64,000 nucleotides of DNA from Sodalis ligni (GCF_016865525.2 NZ_CP075169.1:2046337-2110336), one strand, 5' to 3'. Counted from the first letter of the stretch, positions 8,978-18,712 are shown. Program-made: numbers and translations. The notes: a model not told the origin generated them from the letters alone.

Positions 8978-9332
8978 CTAGATGCCTCCGCAACTGGTTA
9001 CGGTAAAACCTTGTCCCGACAAACAGTAACGATTCAATGCGGTCATCCGTCCCGTTTCTTCTAATAATAGCTATATATACCAATCAATGTTTGGCGGAGC
9101 CAGAGATTTTTAGCCGACAGCCGCCGCAAAGGCGGGGCAGGCTTGTTTCCGCCGGCACCGTTATAGTGCGTCGGCGTGGGGTATTTATGATGGTATTGAT
9201 TCTAATTCAATGGGTTAACCAGGGGGGGGATCGTTCTGAAACGCACCTCCACCGACGGTCGGCAATATCAGGGGACGCAAAATTTTACACACTTTTTGCT
9301 GCAACTATATGACGGTGGATTTTTGCATGCGC

Positions 9333-9490
9333 TTACTGCCCGCCGTCCGCCACCAGTCGGGTAAAACGGATTTGATGGCTGACGATTATCATGCTCAGCC
9401 CGAACGCCTGCGCCAGGCTGCGGATGATTTTCAGCGCTTTATCCACCCGATTGGCATCCTGCGCGGGGAGGGTGCGAGTGGACGGTTTGT
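9333..9490 (-). pseudogene. Remnant of a polar amino acid ABC transporter ATPase
   Basis: Reading the minus strand gives about 50 residues including DANRVDKALKIIRSLAQ and MIIVSHQIRFTRLVAD. This resembles the stretch from after Walker B to the H-loop (IIVTHEMGFAREVAD) of HisP/GlnQ-type ATPases. Both ends are missing: there is no P-loop or signature motif nearby, and it stops soon after the H-loop. It is a relic of a lost importer. Confidence 0.45.
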
Positions 9491-9670
9491 GATTTAAATC
9501 AGAAGAACAGGAAAAAAATCAGGTGTGCCGGCCATGAAAAAAACCAAACAGTCATGAGCGGTATGCAGCATAAAATAGTAAAAGCGATTGTCTCTGCGTT
9601 TTTTATTTTTATTTAGAATAGCTGTTATAAAACAAAGCTCTGTAGGACGCTGTTTTTTTAATCACCAAAC

Positions 9671-9690
9671 GGGCCGGCAATGACCGGCCC
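9671..9690. terminator. GC-rich hairpin of uncertain role
   Basis: GGGCCGG-caatga-CCGGCCC forms a 7-bp perfect stem. There is no T tract on its right side, so it may be a decayed terminator of a lost gene. Confidence 0.3.
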
Positions 9691-9798
9691 TAACCCTGAT
9701 GTCTTCACTTTAGCTATTATGTGTTCAGCTATACTAAACACAAGTGATGTTAAAGGATGCTAAACAGATAAGCAAGTAAACAATATTAATATATCGAA

Positions 9799-10064
9799 AT
9801 GATCCCAAAACGCCTGAAAGATGCCCGTAAAGGGCGAGACTGACGCAAGAAAAATTGGCCGTTATGGCGGGAATAGATGAATCCACGGCCCGATCCCGCA
9901 TCAGCCAGTATGAAAATGGTATTTACCGGCCCAATTTTGAGACATGCTGCGCTTTCGCCCGGGTACTCGAAGTACCGGAATGCTACTTTTACACTGTAGA
10001 CGATACCTTTGCGTCCGCGTTGCTAACCCTATACAGCGTGAAATTTCTGGAAAAGAAGAGTTAA
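9799..10064 (+). pseudogene. XRE-family helix-turn-helix regulator with one frameshift
   Basis: The reading starts MIPKRLKDARK and breaks at about 9840 by an apparent single-base loss. It resumes as LTQEKLAVMAG...ISQYENGIYRPNFE, a clear Cro/CI-type helix-turn-helix. The tail PECYFYTVDD...LLTLY matches small single-domain regulators with an N-terminal recognition fold. About 89 residues in all, with no other domain. It stands alone beside a repeat element, so its targets are unknown. It is non-functional unless the frameshift is a sequence error. Confidence 0.7.
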
Positions 10065-10105
10065 GCGCCCCGCGACAGGCCTGGCCTACGGCCCCTCAAA
10101 ACAAA

Positions 10106-10384
10106 GGCCAGCCTAGGCTGGCCTCAGACTGCTGACAAATGCACTCGAAGTCAATAAGGCGGGGCAGGTTGCCAGAAGAGTAAACCGTCCGCGCCATGGA
10201 CCAATACGCCGGGAGCGTATTGGAACAACGCTGTCAGGCGTTGGCCCGTAGGGTGACCCTCAGGGATGAGGGTCATAATCGCGCGGATCGAGCCTACAGG
10301 GATGTATTCACGGCGTGTTTACGATCTGGTAGCCTGCCCCGACCGAACACTTTGTCAACAAGCTCAGGCCAGCCTAGGCTGGCC
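10106..10384. repeat. MITE-like element with about 80-bp terminal inverted repeats
   Basis: The stretch starts and ends with the perfect palindrome GGCCAGCCTAGGCTGGCC (10106-10123 and 10367-10384). Inward from each end the two arms are imperfect inverted copies of about 80 bp, both with TGACAAA, GGGGCAGG and GTAAAC in order. The middle holds two hairpins: CCAATACGC-N5-GCGTATTGG at 10201-10223 and ACCCTC...GAGGGT near 10256. There is no coding capacity. Part of the arm (10129-10194) recurs inverted at 42913-42978 with roughly 55 of 66 bases identical. It looks like a non-autonomous mobile or structured intergenic repeat. Confidence 0.6.
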
Positions 10385-10412
10385 TGGTGTGTTGCCGGGC
10401 GGCAACCACAGC

Positions 10413-11746
10413 TTATTCGGGGACTTTCTTCAGTTCAAGCCGCTGGATTTTACCCACCACCAGCAGATAACAGAGCATGGACATCAGCGCCGAACAGCCG
10501 ACGAAGATCAGCGCGGCGTTAAACGAATGCAGGCCCTTGACCAGATAGCCGATCAGCAGCGGCGTCACGATGGATGCCACATTGCCGAACATATTAAAAA
10601 TCGCGCCGCACAGTCCGATGACCTCTTTGGGCGCGGTATCGGCGATAACCGGCCAACCCAGCGCGCCGAAACCTTTGCCGAAGAAGGCCAAGGCCATCAG
10701 CGCCACCACCAAAACGGTGTTATTGGTGTAGTTGCACAAAATCATGCTTGACGCCAACAGCATGCCGAAAACAATCGGTGCCTTGCGGGCAAAGGTCAAG
10801 GAACAGCCGCGTTTGAGCAGCAGATCGGAAACCATGCCGCCGGAAATGCCGCCCAAAAGCCGCATATCGCCGGAATAGAGGCAATGATACCCACTTTCAT
10901 AATGGTCATGCCTTTTTCCTGCACCAGATAAATCGGGAACCAGGTCAGGAAAAACCAGGTAATGGTATTTAAAAAATACTGGCCGAAAAATATACCCAGC
11001 ATCATTCGACTGCTTAATAGCTGTTTGACATAATTCCATTTGGGGCCTTGGCGGGCGCTTTTTTTCTGATCCATATTCACTACGCCGCCGCCCTGTTCAA
11101 TATAATCGAGTTCTTCACGGGAAGCGTAGGGGGATTCAAACGGGTTATGAACGAATTTGGTCCATATAATGGTTAATACAAATCCGATGACGCCCATAAT
11201 GACAAAGACGTGTTGCCAGCTCCAGGCATAAACCAGCCAGCCAAGAAACGGCGAGAAAATGGCCAGTGAGAAATATTGCGCCGCATTGAATATGGATGAG
11301 GCGGTGGCGCGCTCTTTGGCGGGGGACCAGGCGGGGACTATTCGCGCATTGGCTGGGAAAGCCGGCGCTTCGGCAAAACCAAGCATAAACTGCAGCATAA
11401 ACAGTGATAACACGGCGGCGGAAATGGATAATCCGCCGACAAATCCCTGCAACAGGGTAAACAGCGACCAGAAAAACAGACTAAAGCTGTACACTTTTAT
11501 GGAACCGAACTTGTCCAGCAGCCAGCCGCCCGGTATTTGCATTACCAGGTAGGCAATACCGAAGGCGGAAAATATCTGGCCCAAATCCACTACGTCTAAC
11601 CCCAGCTCTTTCGAGACCTGCGTACCGGCAATGGACAGGGTAACCCGATCGGCATAATTTACCGCTGTAATAATGAAAATAATGAGCAAAACATAAAAAC
11701 GGACGTGAGTTCGTTTTTTAGTTAATAAACTCGTTTCAACCGCCAT
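10413..11746 (-). pseudogene. MFS sugar-acid permease (GudP/GarP-like), one frameshift
   Basis: It belongs to the anion:cation symporter family of MFS carriers that take up glucarate, galactarate and related hexonates. The ATG at 11746 gives MAVETSLLTKKRTHVRF and then the family segments NYADRVTLSIAG, GGWLLDKFGS, GFAEAPAFPANARIV. The frame is lost in an A run at 10855-10858 (apparent loss of one base). It resumes as GGISGGMVSD, FFGKGFGALGWPV and ADTAPKEVIGL to the stop at 10413. Twelve helices are expected. No hexarate catabolic genes are adjacent, so the substrate is unknown. The neighbouring MITE-like element ends 28 bp beyond the stop. Confidence 0.82.
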
Positions 11747-12121
11747 GATATTTCTCCACGTGAATTTTGCTTTTGCGTGCGGCATGTGCTGCGGAGCTGT
11801 TAAAAAGCCCGTTAGACATAAATATAATTGTGAAAAGGAAAGCATTAATTAAGGCGGGCATTTTCACAATGAAATTCCCTGCAGCGAAAATAACGTCTCA
11901 TCAACCGCTCCGCTCTTTTGCCGAGAATGGCAGTATAAAAGCGGGGTGGCTAAGTCATTATGCAAATGACCAATCTTATGGCGGTTCAAGGGTCTTTTGT
12001 GATATCAGGTTGAATGTGCTTAAGGTCACATTACGACAACATGGCGTGGAAGAATATTCAAAATATGACAATAATCACAATGGGTTGGGCGGATGCCAGA
12101 CTTTTGCGGTTATATGCCCAA
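11747..12121. other. Intergenic stretch, no gene seen
   Basis: These 375 bp lie upstream of the MFS gene and downstream of the sugar operon. A plus-strand open frame here has no family similarity and unusual composition, so no gene is called. It probably holds the MFS promoter. Confidence 0.5.
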
Positions 12122-12700
12122 CTATTGCGTGCCGAAAAGGGCGGTTCCCATCACCACGAGGTCCCCCGGCAGATTCCTGAGCAGCCCGGCGTGGTGTCTT
12201 TGCATTTTACCGTCGTGCACTACCGGCAATCCCGCCGGCAGTCGGCGGGCCTTCGCCAGCATTTCCGGCATAAAATCACCGCCCCCCGGCGGGGCGCTTA
12301 ATATCAGCGCGCCGTCCGCTTCGTCCAGTAAATGTCGCACCGACGAAACGCTGACATGCGGACTGAGGGCCAGATAGGCGCGGGATTTATAGTCTCTGAT
12401 GGCGCGCAGCAGCGCCAGCGGATTTTCGCAGGTTTCGGGATGAAAGGCTATCCAGCGCGCGCCCATCTCGGCAAAGCGCAGCGCCCAGGATTGCGGATGC
12501 CGGATCATCAAATGGACGTCGATGGGCAAATCAACGCTATCCCGCAATTGGCGGAACAGGGTCTGGTTAAGGCCGTGGAACGGCACGAAAAGCCCGTCCA
12601 TCACATCAAAATGCAGGGATTCGAGATGCGGCAATAGCGGCAGCAGCTGCGCCATAATACAGCGCTGATCGGCGGCATAGACGCTGGCGGAAATATTCAC
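12122..12700 (-). CDS. Ribulose-phosphate 3-epimerase-like protein
   Basis: This 192-residue TIM-barrel protein resembles Rpe and AlsE. Metal-site motifs are present: HFDVMDG at residues 30-36, DVHLMI, and a His in IAFHPE. The usual glycine-rich phosphate loop after strand 6 is replaced by SAPPGGGDFMPEM, and the later metal-ligand Asp appears as VVHDGKM. It is somewhat shorter than typical Rpe (about 220). It is the last gene of a sugar operon and overlaps the ABC ATPase stop by 4 bp. It probably epimerises the phosphorylated ketose made by the upstream kinase; pentulose-5-P or hexulose-6-P cannot be told apart. Confidence 0.8.
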   Translation of the reverse strand: MNISASVYAADQRCIMAQLLPLLPHLESLHFDVMDGLFVPFHGLNQTLFRQLRDSVDLPIDVHLMIRHPQSWALRFAEMGARWIAFHPETCENPLALLRAIRDYKSRAYLALSPHVSVSSVRHLLDEADGALILSAPPGGGDFMPEMLAKARRLPAGLPVVHDGKMQRHHAGLLRNLPGDLVVMGTALFGTQ

Positions 12701-14199
12701 GCCGCCGCCGTTTCGCTGTCCCAGGCCGCTTTGCGCAACATTGCCGCCGTGATTTCACCGGCGGGAAGGATAACCCCGTCGCACCGCCCGTGCCGGAAAA
12801 CGGTAATCACATCCGCCACTTCCAGCAGCTCTTCTTCTTCGCTGGAGACCATGATCACGCAGCAGCCGGCATCCGCCAGTTGCCGGATGATCCGATAAAT
12901 ATCCGCCTTGGCGCCGATATCCACTCCCTTGGTGGGCTCATCCAGCAAAATAAGCGTGGCCTGCTGGCCTATTACCCGGGCGAACAATACTTTCTGTTGG
13001 TTGCCGCCGGATAAGGATTGGATCGGCCCGTCCAGCGAACCGAGGGTATTCATGCTGTGCAAGATAGTCCGCGCGTTCCGGTCCGCACTGCGGTGGTTTA
13101 CCATGCCGCCCTGCCGGAAACGGCGCAATATCGGCAGCACGGCATTGGTCAGGCTCGACATTTTCGGGATGAAGCCGTCTTTTTTACGTTCTTCGGTAAG
13201 ATAGGCGATGCCTCGTTTGATGGCCAACGCCGGGTTGGCGGGATGATAGGGACAGCCGTTCAGTACGATCTGGCCGCCGGTCATGCTCTCCAATCCGTAG
13301 AGAGTACGGCAAAAACGTGTCCGGCCGGCGCCGGCCAGACCGTAGACGCCCAATATTTCGCCGCGCCGGGCGCTCAGGCGAATATTTTTCAAGCGCGGGG
13401 TGGAGAGCTGATTGACGCTCAGGAACGGCGTCTTGTCTCCGTCGATCCCGCGGTGGCGCTGTTCCGTCCGCCGGTAGGCGGCGGCGTCCCCCACGATGGC
13501 ATCGACAATGGCCTGTTTGCCGAGACTCTGTTTGTCGGCATGGTAAATCACCCGGCCGGCGCACATGACGGTGGCTTCGTCGCACACCCCCAGTACTTCG
13601 TCCAGCTTATGGGATACCAGCACCACGCCGATGTTTTTTTCCACAGCGATATGCCGAACCGCCTTCAGCAATTCTTCGGCCTGACCGCCCTCCAAGGCGG
13701 TGGTGGGTTCATCCAGGAATAAAAAACGCGCGTCGCGATCGAGATTGGCAATCACCTCCAGCATCTGTTTATCGGGGTGCGACAGATTTTTCACCAGGTC
13801 GCCGGCGTTGAAATGCAGCCCGTATTCAGCGATAACCCGCTGGGTATGGTGCAGCATCGCCGTCTTGTCGAGAAAACCGCGCCGCCGTATTTCCCGGCCG
13901 AGGAACAGATTCTGCCAGACATACATATCGGGTATCAGCCGCAGCTCCTGGTAAACGCAGGCGATGCCCTCCTTGAGAGCATCCCTTGGCGAAGCGAGGC
14001 GGATGACGCGATCTCCCAGCAGAAGCCGGCCCTCTTCGTGGCTGTTCACGCCGGCCAGAATTTTCAGCAGGGTGGTTTTACCGGCGCCGTTATGACCGAA
14101 CAGGCCGTGGATTTTTCCGGGTTCGACGCAAAAATCCACTCCGTGCAGGACCTGCACGCCTGAAAACGCGATTTTGATGCCGCGGGCAGCATAATTCAT
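12697..14199 (-). CDS. Sugar ABC importer ATPase, RbsA/MglA type
   Basis: The 500-residue product has two fused ATPase domains, as in RbsA. The first has Walker A GHNGAGKTT near residue 35, a signature-like stretch NLSHPDKQMLEV and Walker B FLFLDEPTTAL. The second has the degenerate loop GLAGAGRTR, signature LSGGNQQKV and Walker B LILLDEPTKGVD. The weak second P-loop is normal for this class. It powers uptake by the adjacent permease and lipoprotein. The family takes monosaccharides such as ribose, galactose or allose. The frame is intact. Confidence 0.94.
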   Translation of the reverse strand: MNYAARGIKIAFSGVQVLHGVDFCVEPGKIHGLFGHNGAGKTTLLKILAGVNSHEEGRLLLGDRVIRLASPRDALKEGIACVYQELRLIPDMYVWQNLFLGREIRRRGFLDKTAMLHHTQRVIAEYGLHFNAGDLVKNLSHPDKQMLEVIANLDRDARFLFLDEPTTALEGGQAEELLKAVRHIAVEKNIGVVLVSHKLDEVLGVCDEATVMCAGRVIYHADKQSLGKQAIVDAIVGDAAAYRRTEQRHRGIDGDKTPFLSVNQLSTPRLKNIRLSARRGEILGVYGLAGAGRTRFCRTLYGLESMTGGQIVLNGCPYHPANPALAIKRGIAYLTEERKKDGFIPKMSSLTNAVLPILRRFRQGGMVNHRSADRNARTILHSMNTLGSLDGPIQSLSGGNQQKVLFARVIGQQATLILLDEPTKGVDIGAKADIYRIIRQLADAGCCVIMVSSEEEELLEVADVITVFRHGRCDGVILPAGEITAAMLRKAAWDSETAAA

Positions 14200-14224
14200 C
14201 GTATCTCGCCTCCGCCTTTATGCC

Positions 14225-15208
14225 TTAATATGCCGCGTCGATGACTTTGGGGGCATTGTCTTTATTCACCAGCAGCGGCGGACTGTTCAGCAGCGGCGGC
14301 AGGGTTTCCCCGGCAAAATGTTTTTTCACGCTGTCCACCAGCAGGGAGGCCAGCTTCACCGGTTCCTGGATCGCGCCGGCTTTAAGAATGCTGTTGTCCT
14401 CAATGCGTTTGACGCCTTCTTTATCCACAAAGCTGTAAAGCTGCACGTTGCCTTTCTTGCCCAACTGTTCAATGGCCGCCGCGGCGCCCAGCGCCGAAGG
14501 TTCGGTATCGGAAAATACCACCGTCATTTCCGGGTTGCCCTGCAGCATTTCCGTGGTGACCTTGAGGGAGGTGGTCTCTTCCACCTTGCCGTTCACCAGC
14601 GCCACCACTTTCAGGTTGGGATTGGACGCGATGGCCTGTTTGAATCCGTCGTCGCGGGCGTTGGCGGAGATGGAGGTCGGTTCGCCGACGATACCGATGA
14701 CCGCTTTGCCATCGGGGCCCAGGTCTTTCACCAACTGCTCGCCGATATAATGGCCGCCTTCCGCCTGATCGGTTTGCACGCCCTGCACGACGCTGACGCC
14801 CTGCTGCTTCATACCGTCGATATCGGGCAGCAGATTAATGGTAAAGGCCGGAATCTTGGCGCGGTTTAACTCACCGATGACCGCTACGCAGGGGCCTGAG
14901 GAGACACAGTTCACCGCCACGGCGTCAACTTTCTGCTGCACGAGACTCTGCACCTGGGAGAGCTGTTTGGCGTCATCATTGTCGGCGATGGACACTTTCA
15001 CATTAAAACCCTGCGCTGCGCCGTTATCTTCGAAGCTTTTTTTCATCGCCACATAGTAGGGATTGGTTAAGTTGGGCAGCGTTACGCCGAGGGTTTTTTT
15101 CGCCGGCGCGCCGGCGATTTGACTGCTGTCTTCGCGATTGCATCCCGCCAATGCGGCGGTGAGCATCACCATCGTGGTGGCGACAATGAACGTATTACGG
15201 ATTTGCAT
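14225..15208 (-). CDS. Sugar ABC importer substrate-binding lipoprotein, RbsB family
   Basis: This 327-residue protein starts with a signal peptide ending in the lipobox LAGC (Cys at about residue 22), so it should be lipid-anchored, which is unusual for enteric RbsB proteins that are free in the periplasm. The mature part is a type I periplasmic fold (LGVTLPNLTNPYYVAMKKS, AVAVNCVSSG, KAVIGIVGEPTS). It binds the sugar and delivers it to the permease. The start has an AGGAG site and overlaps the permease stop by 14 bp. The ligand cannot be predicted from sequence alone. Confidence 0.9.
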   Translation of the reverse strand: MQIRNTFIVATTMVMLTAALAGCNREDSSQIAGAPAKKTLGVTLPNLTNPYYVAMKKSFEDNGAAQGFNVKVSIADNDDAKQLSQVQSLVQQKVDAVAVNCVSSGPCVAVIGELNRAKIPAFTINLLPDIDGMKQQGVSVVQGVQTDQAEGGHYIGEQLVKDLGPDGKAVIGIVGEPTSISANARDDGFKQAIASNPNLKVVALVNGKVEETTSLKVTTEMLQGNPEMTVVFSDTEPSALGAAAAIEQLGKKGNVQLYSFVDKEGVKRIEDNSILKAGAIQEPVKLASLLVDSVKKHFAGETLPPLLNSPPLLVNKDNAPKVIDAAY

Positions 15209-16264
15209 GGCCTTCTCCTGGCTGTTGGGTACGTTGATTTTGATTTTTTGTTATGGACTTGCTGATGGGTTTGCGGCGTTTAAGCCAGGGAAGGGTGATC
15301 TTCCTGGCGGTTCTCATGGTGTCGAAGGTGACGCCGAACAGAATGATCAGGCCGATGACCAGAGGTTGCCAGTAGGCGCTGACATTCATGACATTCATCA
15401 GGTTGGAGATCGCCGCGATAAGCATCGCGCCTATCATGGCGCCGATAATGCTGCCGGTGCCGCCAAACAGGCTGACGCCGCCCACCACCGCGCCGGCGAT
15501 GGAAAAGAAGAGTTCGTCGCCCCGGCCAGCGGTGGGGTAGCCGGTCATCAGCCGGGAACCGTAAATCAGTCCGCCGCAGGCGGCGCACAGCCCGGAAATG
15601 GCATAGACCAGTAGCGTGATGCGCGGGATGCTGATCCCCGCCAGGCGCGCCGCGTCGGCATTGCCCCCACCGCGTAGATATGGGTGCCGGTGACGCTGCG
15701 CTTAAGGAAAACGACCGCCATAATCACCGCAATCAACAGCGCCAGTACCGGAAAAGGGACGCCCAGGGGCTTGGACTGGCCGATAAGGCTGTAGCCGATT
15801 TGGGTCACCCGGATGGACTCGGCCCCAGTGATGATCTGCGGTATTGAGGCCGCCACCCCCATCATGGCGAAAGTGACGATAAAGGGCGGCACGCCGGTGC
15901 GCTCGATGATTAAACCGTTCACCAGCCCGGTCAGGGCGCCGGCCCCGAGGACAATGGGCACCGCTAGTTGCCAGGGCAGACCGAAGTTTTCCATCAGCAG
16001 CGCCGCCAGCACGCAGGTCATGGCGACGATGGAGCCGCATGAGAGATCGATGCCGCCGGTGAGCAGCACAAAAGATTGGCCTAGACAGAGAAAACCGATT
16101 ACCGCGCCGTTAAGCAGCAATACCATCAGGTTCGATACGGTAAGAAAATTGGGGGAGGCGATAAATCCCCCCAGCATAACCAATAGGAACACCGCGGCAA
16201 TACCCGCTTCCGGAGGAATGCGGATCGGCTGCTTTTGCACCGTCGCTTTATCAGATTGACGCAT
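15195..16264 (-). pseudogene. Sugar ABC importer permease, RbsC type, one frameshift
   Basis: From the ATG at 16264 the protein reads as an RbsC-like permease with about eight helices (GFIASPNFLTVSNLMVLL, GGIDLSCGSIVAM). The frame breaks after HIYAVGG at a C run (15664-15668 on the plus strand), an apparent loss of one base. It continues as NADAARLAGISIPR and GGVSLFGGTGSIIGAMIGA, the conserved late cytoplasmic loop, to the stop at 15195. It overlaps the kinase by 14 bp and the binding protein by 14 bp. If the frameshift is real, the whole importer is dead. Confidence 0.88.
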
Positions 16265-17708
16265 GGTGACTCTCCAGGAATGAGTGAGCGCTGCGGACAT
16301 AATTTTCCAGCACCGGGCCGGCATCCGCCCGCGGTTGCGCCGCCGGCTGCAGGGGGACGCTCCAGCGGCCGGCCATGTCGGCGTTGCTGCAGCCTGCGGC
16401 CACCGCCGCCGCCTGGACCGCCGCGCCGGCGGCGGCGGTTTCCGCCACCGGGCTGACCCAGACCTCCTGCCCGGTAAGATCCGCCAATATTTGCCGGTAT
16501 GCCCGTGAGCGCGCGGCGCCGCCGGTAAGCAATAACCGTCCGGACATGTTAAAACCGTAGCCAAGCAGCGTTTCGCGGCCCATCAATAAACCGCATAACA
16601 CCCCCTCCACGGCGGCGCGCGCCAGGTGTTCCGCGGTGGTGGTGGTGCGCAGGCCATCCAGCCGGCCGTGGGCGTCGGGCAGATTCGGCGTCCGTTCGCC
16701 GTCCAGATAGGGCAGCATTACCAGCCCGCCGGCGCCCGGTTCACAGGACAGCGCCAGGGAGTCAAAGTCTTCGGGGGTGACGTTCAGCAGCCGGCGGAAG
16801 GTATCGGTGACCTTGGCGGCGTTAAGGGTGGTTATCATCGGCATATAGCGCCCGGCGGCATCGGCGTAGCCGTTCAGGGTGCCGGTGGGGTCGATGATTC
16901 CCTGCGGATTGATACCGTACAGGGTGCCGCTGGTGCCGATGGAAATAGCCACATCGCCGGGCTGCACATTCATGCCCAGGGCCGCCGACATATTGTCCCC
17001 GGTGCCAACCCCCACCAGGGCGCCGGTGAGTTCGGGCAAACCCGCCGCCGCCGTGACTTCCCCCGCCAGGCCGTGGGAAGGAATGATCTCCGGCCAGCGC
17101 GCCGGCCAATCGATATCAGGATTAATCAGTGCGGCCAGCCGCGGCTGCCAGCTGTTGTCAAAGGGGTTGAAATAGCCGGTGCCCGACGCACCGCCGCGTT
17201 CCGTCACGCTGTGGCCGCATAGCCGGTATACCAGGTAATCGAAGGGCAGCATAATGCGCCGGCTGCGGGCCAGCAGACCGGGATGATGCCGCTCGGTCCA
17301 GGCCAGTTTGGCGATAGTCATGGCCGGCCCGGGCACCGAACCGGTGGCACAGGCCCATTCAAGCGGCGTCAGCTGCTGTAATAACCACCGGGCCTGCGGG
17401 GCGGACTCGGTATCGTTCCATAACTTGGCCGGTCGCAGCGGACGGTCGTTTTCGTCCAGTATCACCAGTCCGTGCCCTTGTCCGCCGACGGACAGGGCGG
17501 CAATTCGCGGCCAGTATTCCCTCAGTTCCCCCAGCGCGAGGCATAAGGCCTGCCACCAGGCTTCCGGATCCTGCTCGCTGCAGGGAGGCGTGGTGGGAGG
17601 ATGGGGCGCCCGGGCCTGGGCAATCACCTCCCCGTCGGCGAGGCGGCGCAGTAAAACAGTGCAGGACTGGGTGGACGAATCGATGCCGGCGGCGATATCG
17701 CGTATCAT
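16251..17708 (-). CDS. FGGY-family carbohydrate kinase, xylulokinase-like
   Basis: This 485-residue kinase is of normal length. The N-terminal ATP-phosphate motif appears as AGIDSSTQSCTVLL. Conserved regions follow: SVGGQGHGLVIL, LWNDTES, GGASGTGYFNP, GVGTGDNMSAALG, SIGTSGTLYG, and the adenine-site LLTGGAARSRAYRQILADLTG. It resembles XylB most, but FGGY kinases for ribulose, erythritol and pentitols are close. In this operon it should phosphorylate the imported sugar or its ketose form before the SIS isomerase and epimerase act. It starts 4 bp after the SIS gene stop. Confidence 0.88.
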   Translation of the reverse strand: MIRDIAAGIDSSTQSCTVLLRRLADGEVIAQARAPHPPTTPPCSEQDPEAWWQALCLALGELREYWPRIAALSVGGQGHGLVILDENDRPLRPAKLWNDTESAPQARWLLQQLTPLEWACATGSVPGPAMTIAKLAWTERHHPGLLARSRRIMLPFDYLVYRLCGHSVTERGGASGTGYFNPFDNSWQPRLAALINPDIDWPARWPEIIPSHGLAGEVTAAAGLPELTGALVGVGTGDNMSAALGMNVQPGDVAISIGTSGTLYGINPQGIIDPTGTLNGYADAAGRYMPMITTLNAAKVTDTFRRLLNVTPEDFDSLALSCEPGAGGLVMLPYLDGERTPNLPDAHGRLDGLRTTTTAEHLARAAVEGVLCGLLMGRETLLGYGFNMSGRLLLTGGAARSRAYRQILADLTGQEVWVSPVAETAAAGAAVQAAAVAAGCSNADMAGRWSVPLQPAAQPRADAGPVLENYVRSAHSFLESHHASI

Positions 17709-17712
17709 GCTG

Positions 17713-18354
17713 CTACCTCTGTCCGCTTTTTTGCAAACGCTTGAGGCTGTCCACCGCCTGTTGGCCTACCGCGCCGGCGGGGTGGGTGAAAAAAAAGGAT
17801 TCCCACTCATAGCCGCGCAGGCGCCGGACAATCTCCACCAGGACATCCGTCAGCGCTGAAAACGCCAGCGTACAGCCGGTGGCGATTACCCCTCCCAAAT
17901 CGCAGTCTTTCGCCAGCGGAATCGACAGCACCATGTCCGCCATTTGGCTCAGGGGCGAGGTGGGGTTTGCCGTGATGACCACCAGATGACTGGCCAGGGT
18001 CCGTCCGCGCCGACAAAAATCGTTCAATTCTTCCGAACTGCCGCCTTTGGAGAAGGCCAGAATAATATCCTCCGTCGTCAGCGCGCCCAAACCGCCGTGT
18101 AAACCGTCGCCGGGGGAGAGAAAGAACGCCGGCGTGCCGCTGACGGAGAGTAAATGCGCGGCCCGCCGCGCCACCGAACCGCTGGTACCGCTGCCGGTCA
18201 CTAACACCTTGCCGTTGCAGGCAGCCAACAAAGCGGTGACGCGATCAAATACCGGCTGGTCAAAGAGGCTTTTAATGGCTGCCACCGCCTGGATGTCGGA
18301 TTCGGTCACCTGCGCCGCCACGCCGGCGGCATCAAAAAAGTCTCGATTGCTCAT
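17713..18354 (-). CDS. SIS-domain sugar phosphate isomerase
   Basis: The start at 18354 (MSNRDFFDAAG) is preferred over 18417 because a GGAG site lies 10 bp upstream; the protein then has 213 residues. It is a single SIS domain with the phosphate-binding motif TGSGTSGSVARRAAHLL, HGGLGAL and the second loop SKGGSSEELN. It lacks the CBS pair of KdsD. Relatives interconvert aldose and ketose phosphates (arabinose-5-P isomerase, 6-phospho-3-hexuloisomerase). It is the first gene of the sugar operon, downstream of a SorC regulator and a candidate operator. Confidence 0.82.
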   Translation of the reverse strand: MSNRDFFDAAGVAAQVTESDIQAVAAIKSLFDQPVFDRVTALLAACNGKVLVTGSGTSGSVARRAAHLLSVSGTPAFFLSPGDGLHGGLGALTTEDIILAFSKGGSSEELNDFCRRGRTLASHLVVITANPTSPLSQMADMVLSIPLAKDCDLGGVIATGCTLAFSALTDVLVEIVRRLRGYEWESFFFTHPAGAVGQQAVDSLKRLQKSGQR

Positions 18355-18434
18355 ATGTGCATTCACTCCGCTCGATTGATATATTAGATAAATTACGTTA
18401 TTCAAATATGCCTGCAATTGCTGACTGTTATTTA

Positions 18435-18450
18435 TCCGATATCAATCACA
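18435..18450. promoter_or_regulatory. Weak CRP-like site upstream of the sugar operon
   Basis: TCCGA-TATCAA-TCACA has one perfect CRP half-site (TCACA) and a 3-of-5 match to the other. It is 81 bp upstream of the SIS start. Catabolite control of a sugar operon would be expected, but the match is partial. Confidence 0.28.
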
Positions 18451-18530
18451 TTTTTCGTCATTCGGGCGTTGCCGGACAGATAAAACAGTGAAACAGGTCT
18501 GATTTTTTTTGCCATTGCCTTTTTTGGCAT

Positions 18531-18544
18531 CGCTCAAATGAGCG
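18531..18544. promoter_or_regulatory. Candidate SorC-regulator operator in front of the sugar operon
   Basis: CGCTCAAATGAGCG is a perfect palindrome 177 bp upstream of the SIS start and downstream of the regulator gene. It shares the core GCTCA-N2-TGAGC with the palindrome at 19763-19776 upstream of the regulator. Presence at both promoters suggests auto-regulation and operon control by the same protein. Confidence 0.5.
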
Positions 18545-18712
18545 TGTTAAAAAAGAGCACACCGATGTCCGGTTTTCACCGGCGAAGCTATATAAAACGC
18601 CGCTTGCACCGCTAGGCCGGCAGGGAGGTCTTATTTACGCTGGGGGATAAAATTTATTGGGTGGAGTTGCTCAAGGGGGTAGGGGGAAATCATCCCCCGG
18701 CACGAAAACGCG

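Larger units (their letters stand above)
8978..9798. other. Intergenic stretch with an ABC ATPase scrap and one hairpin
   Basis: No intact gene is seen between opgB and the helix-turn-helix gene. The stretch holds the polar amino acid ABC ATPase remnant at 9333-9490 and a GC-rich hairpin at 9671-9690. The rest looks like decayed non-coding DNA. Confidence 0.6.
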
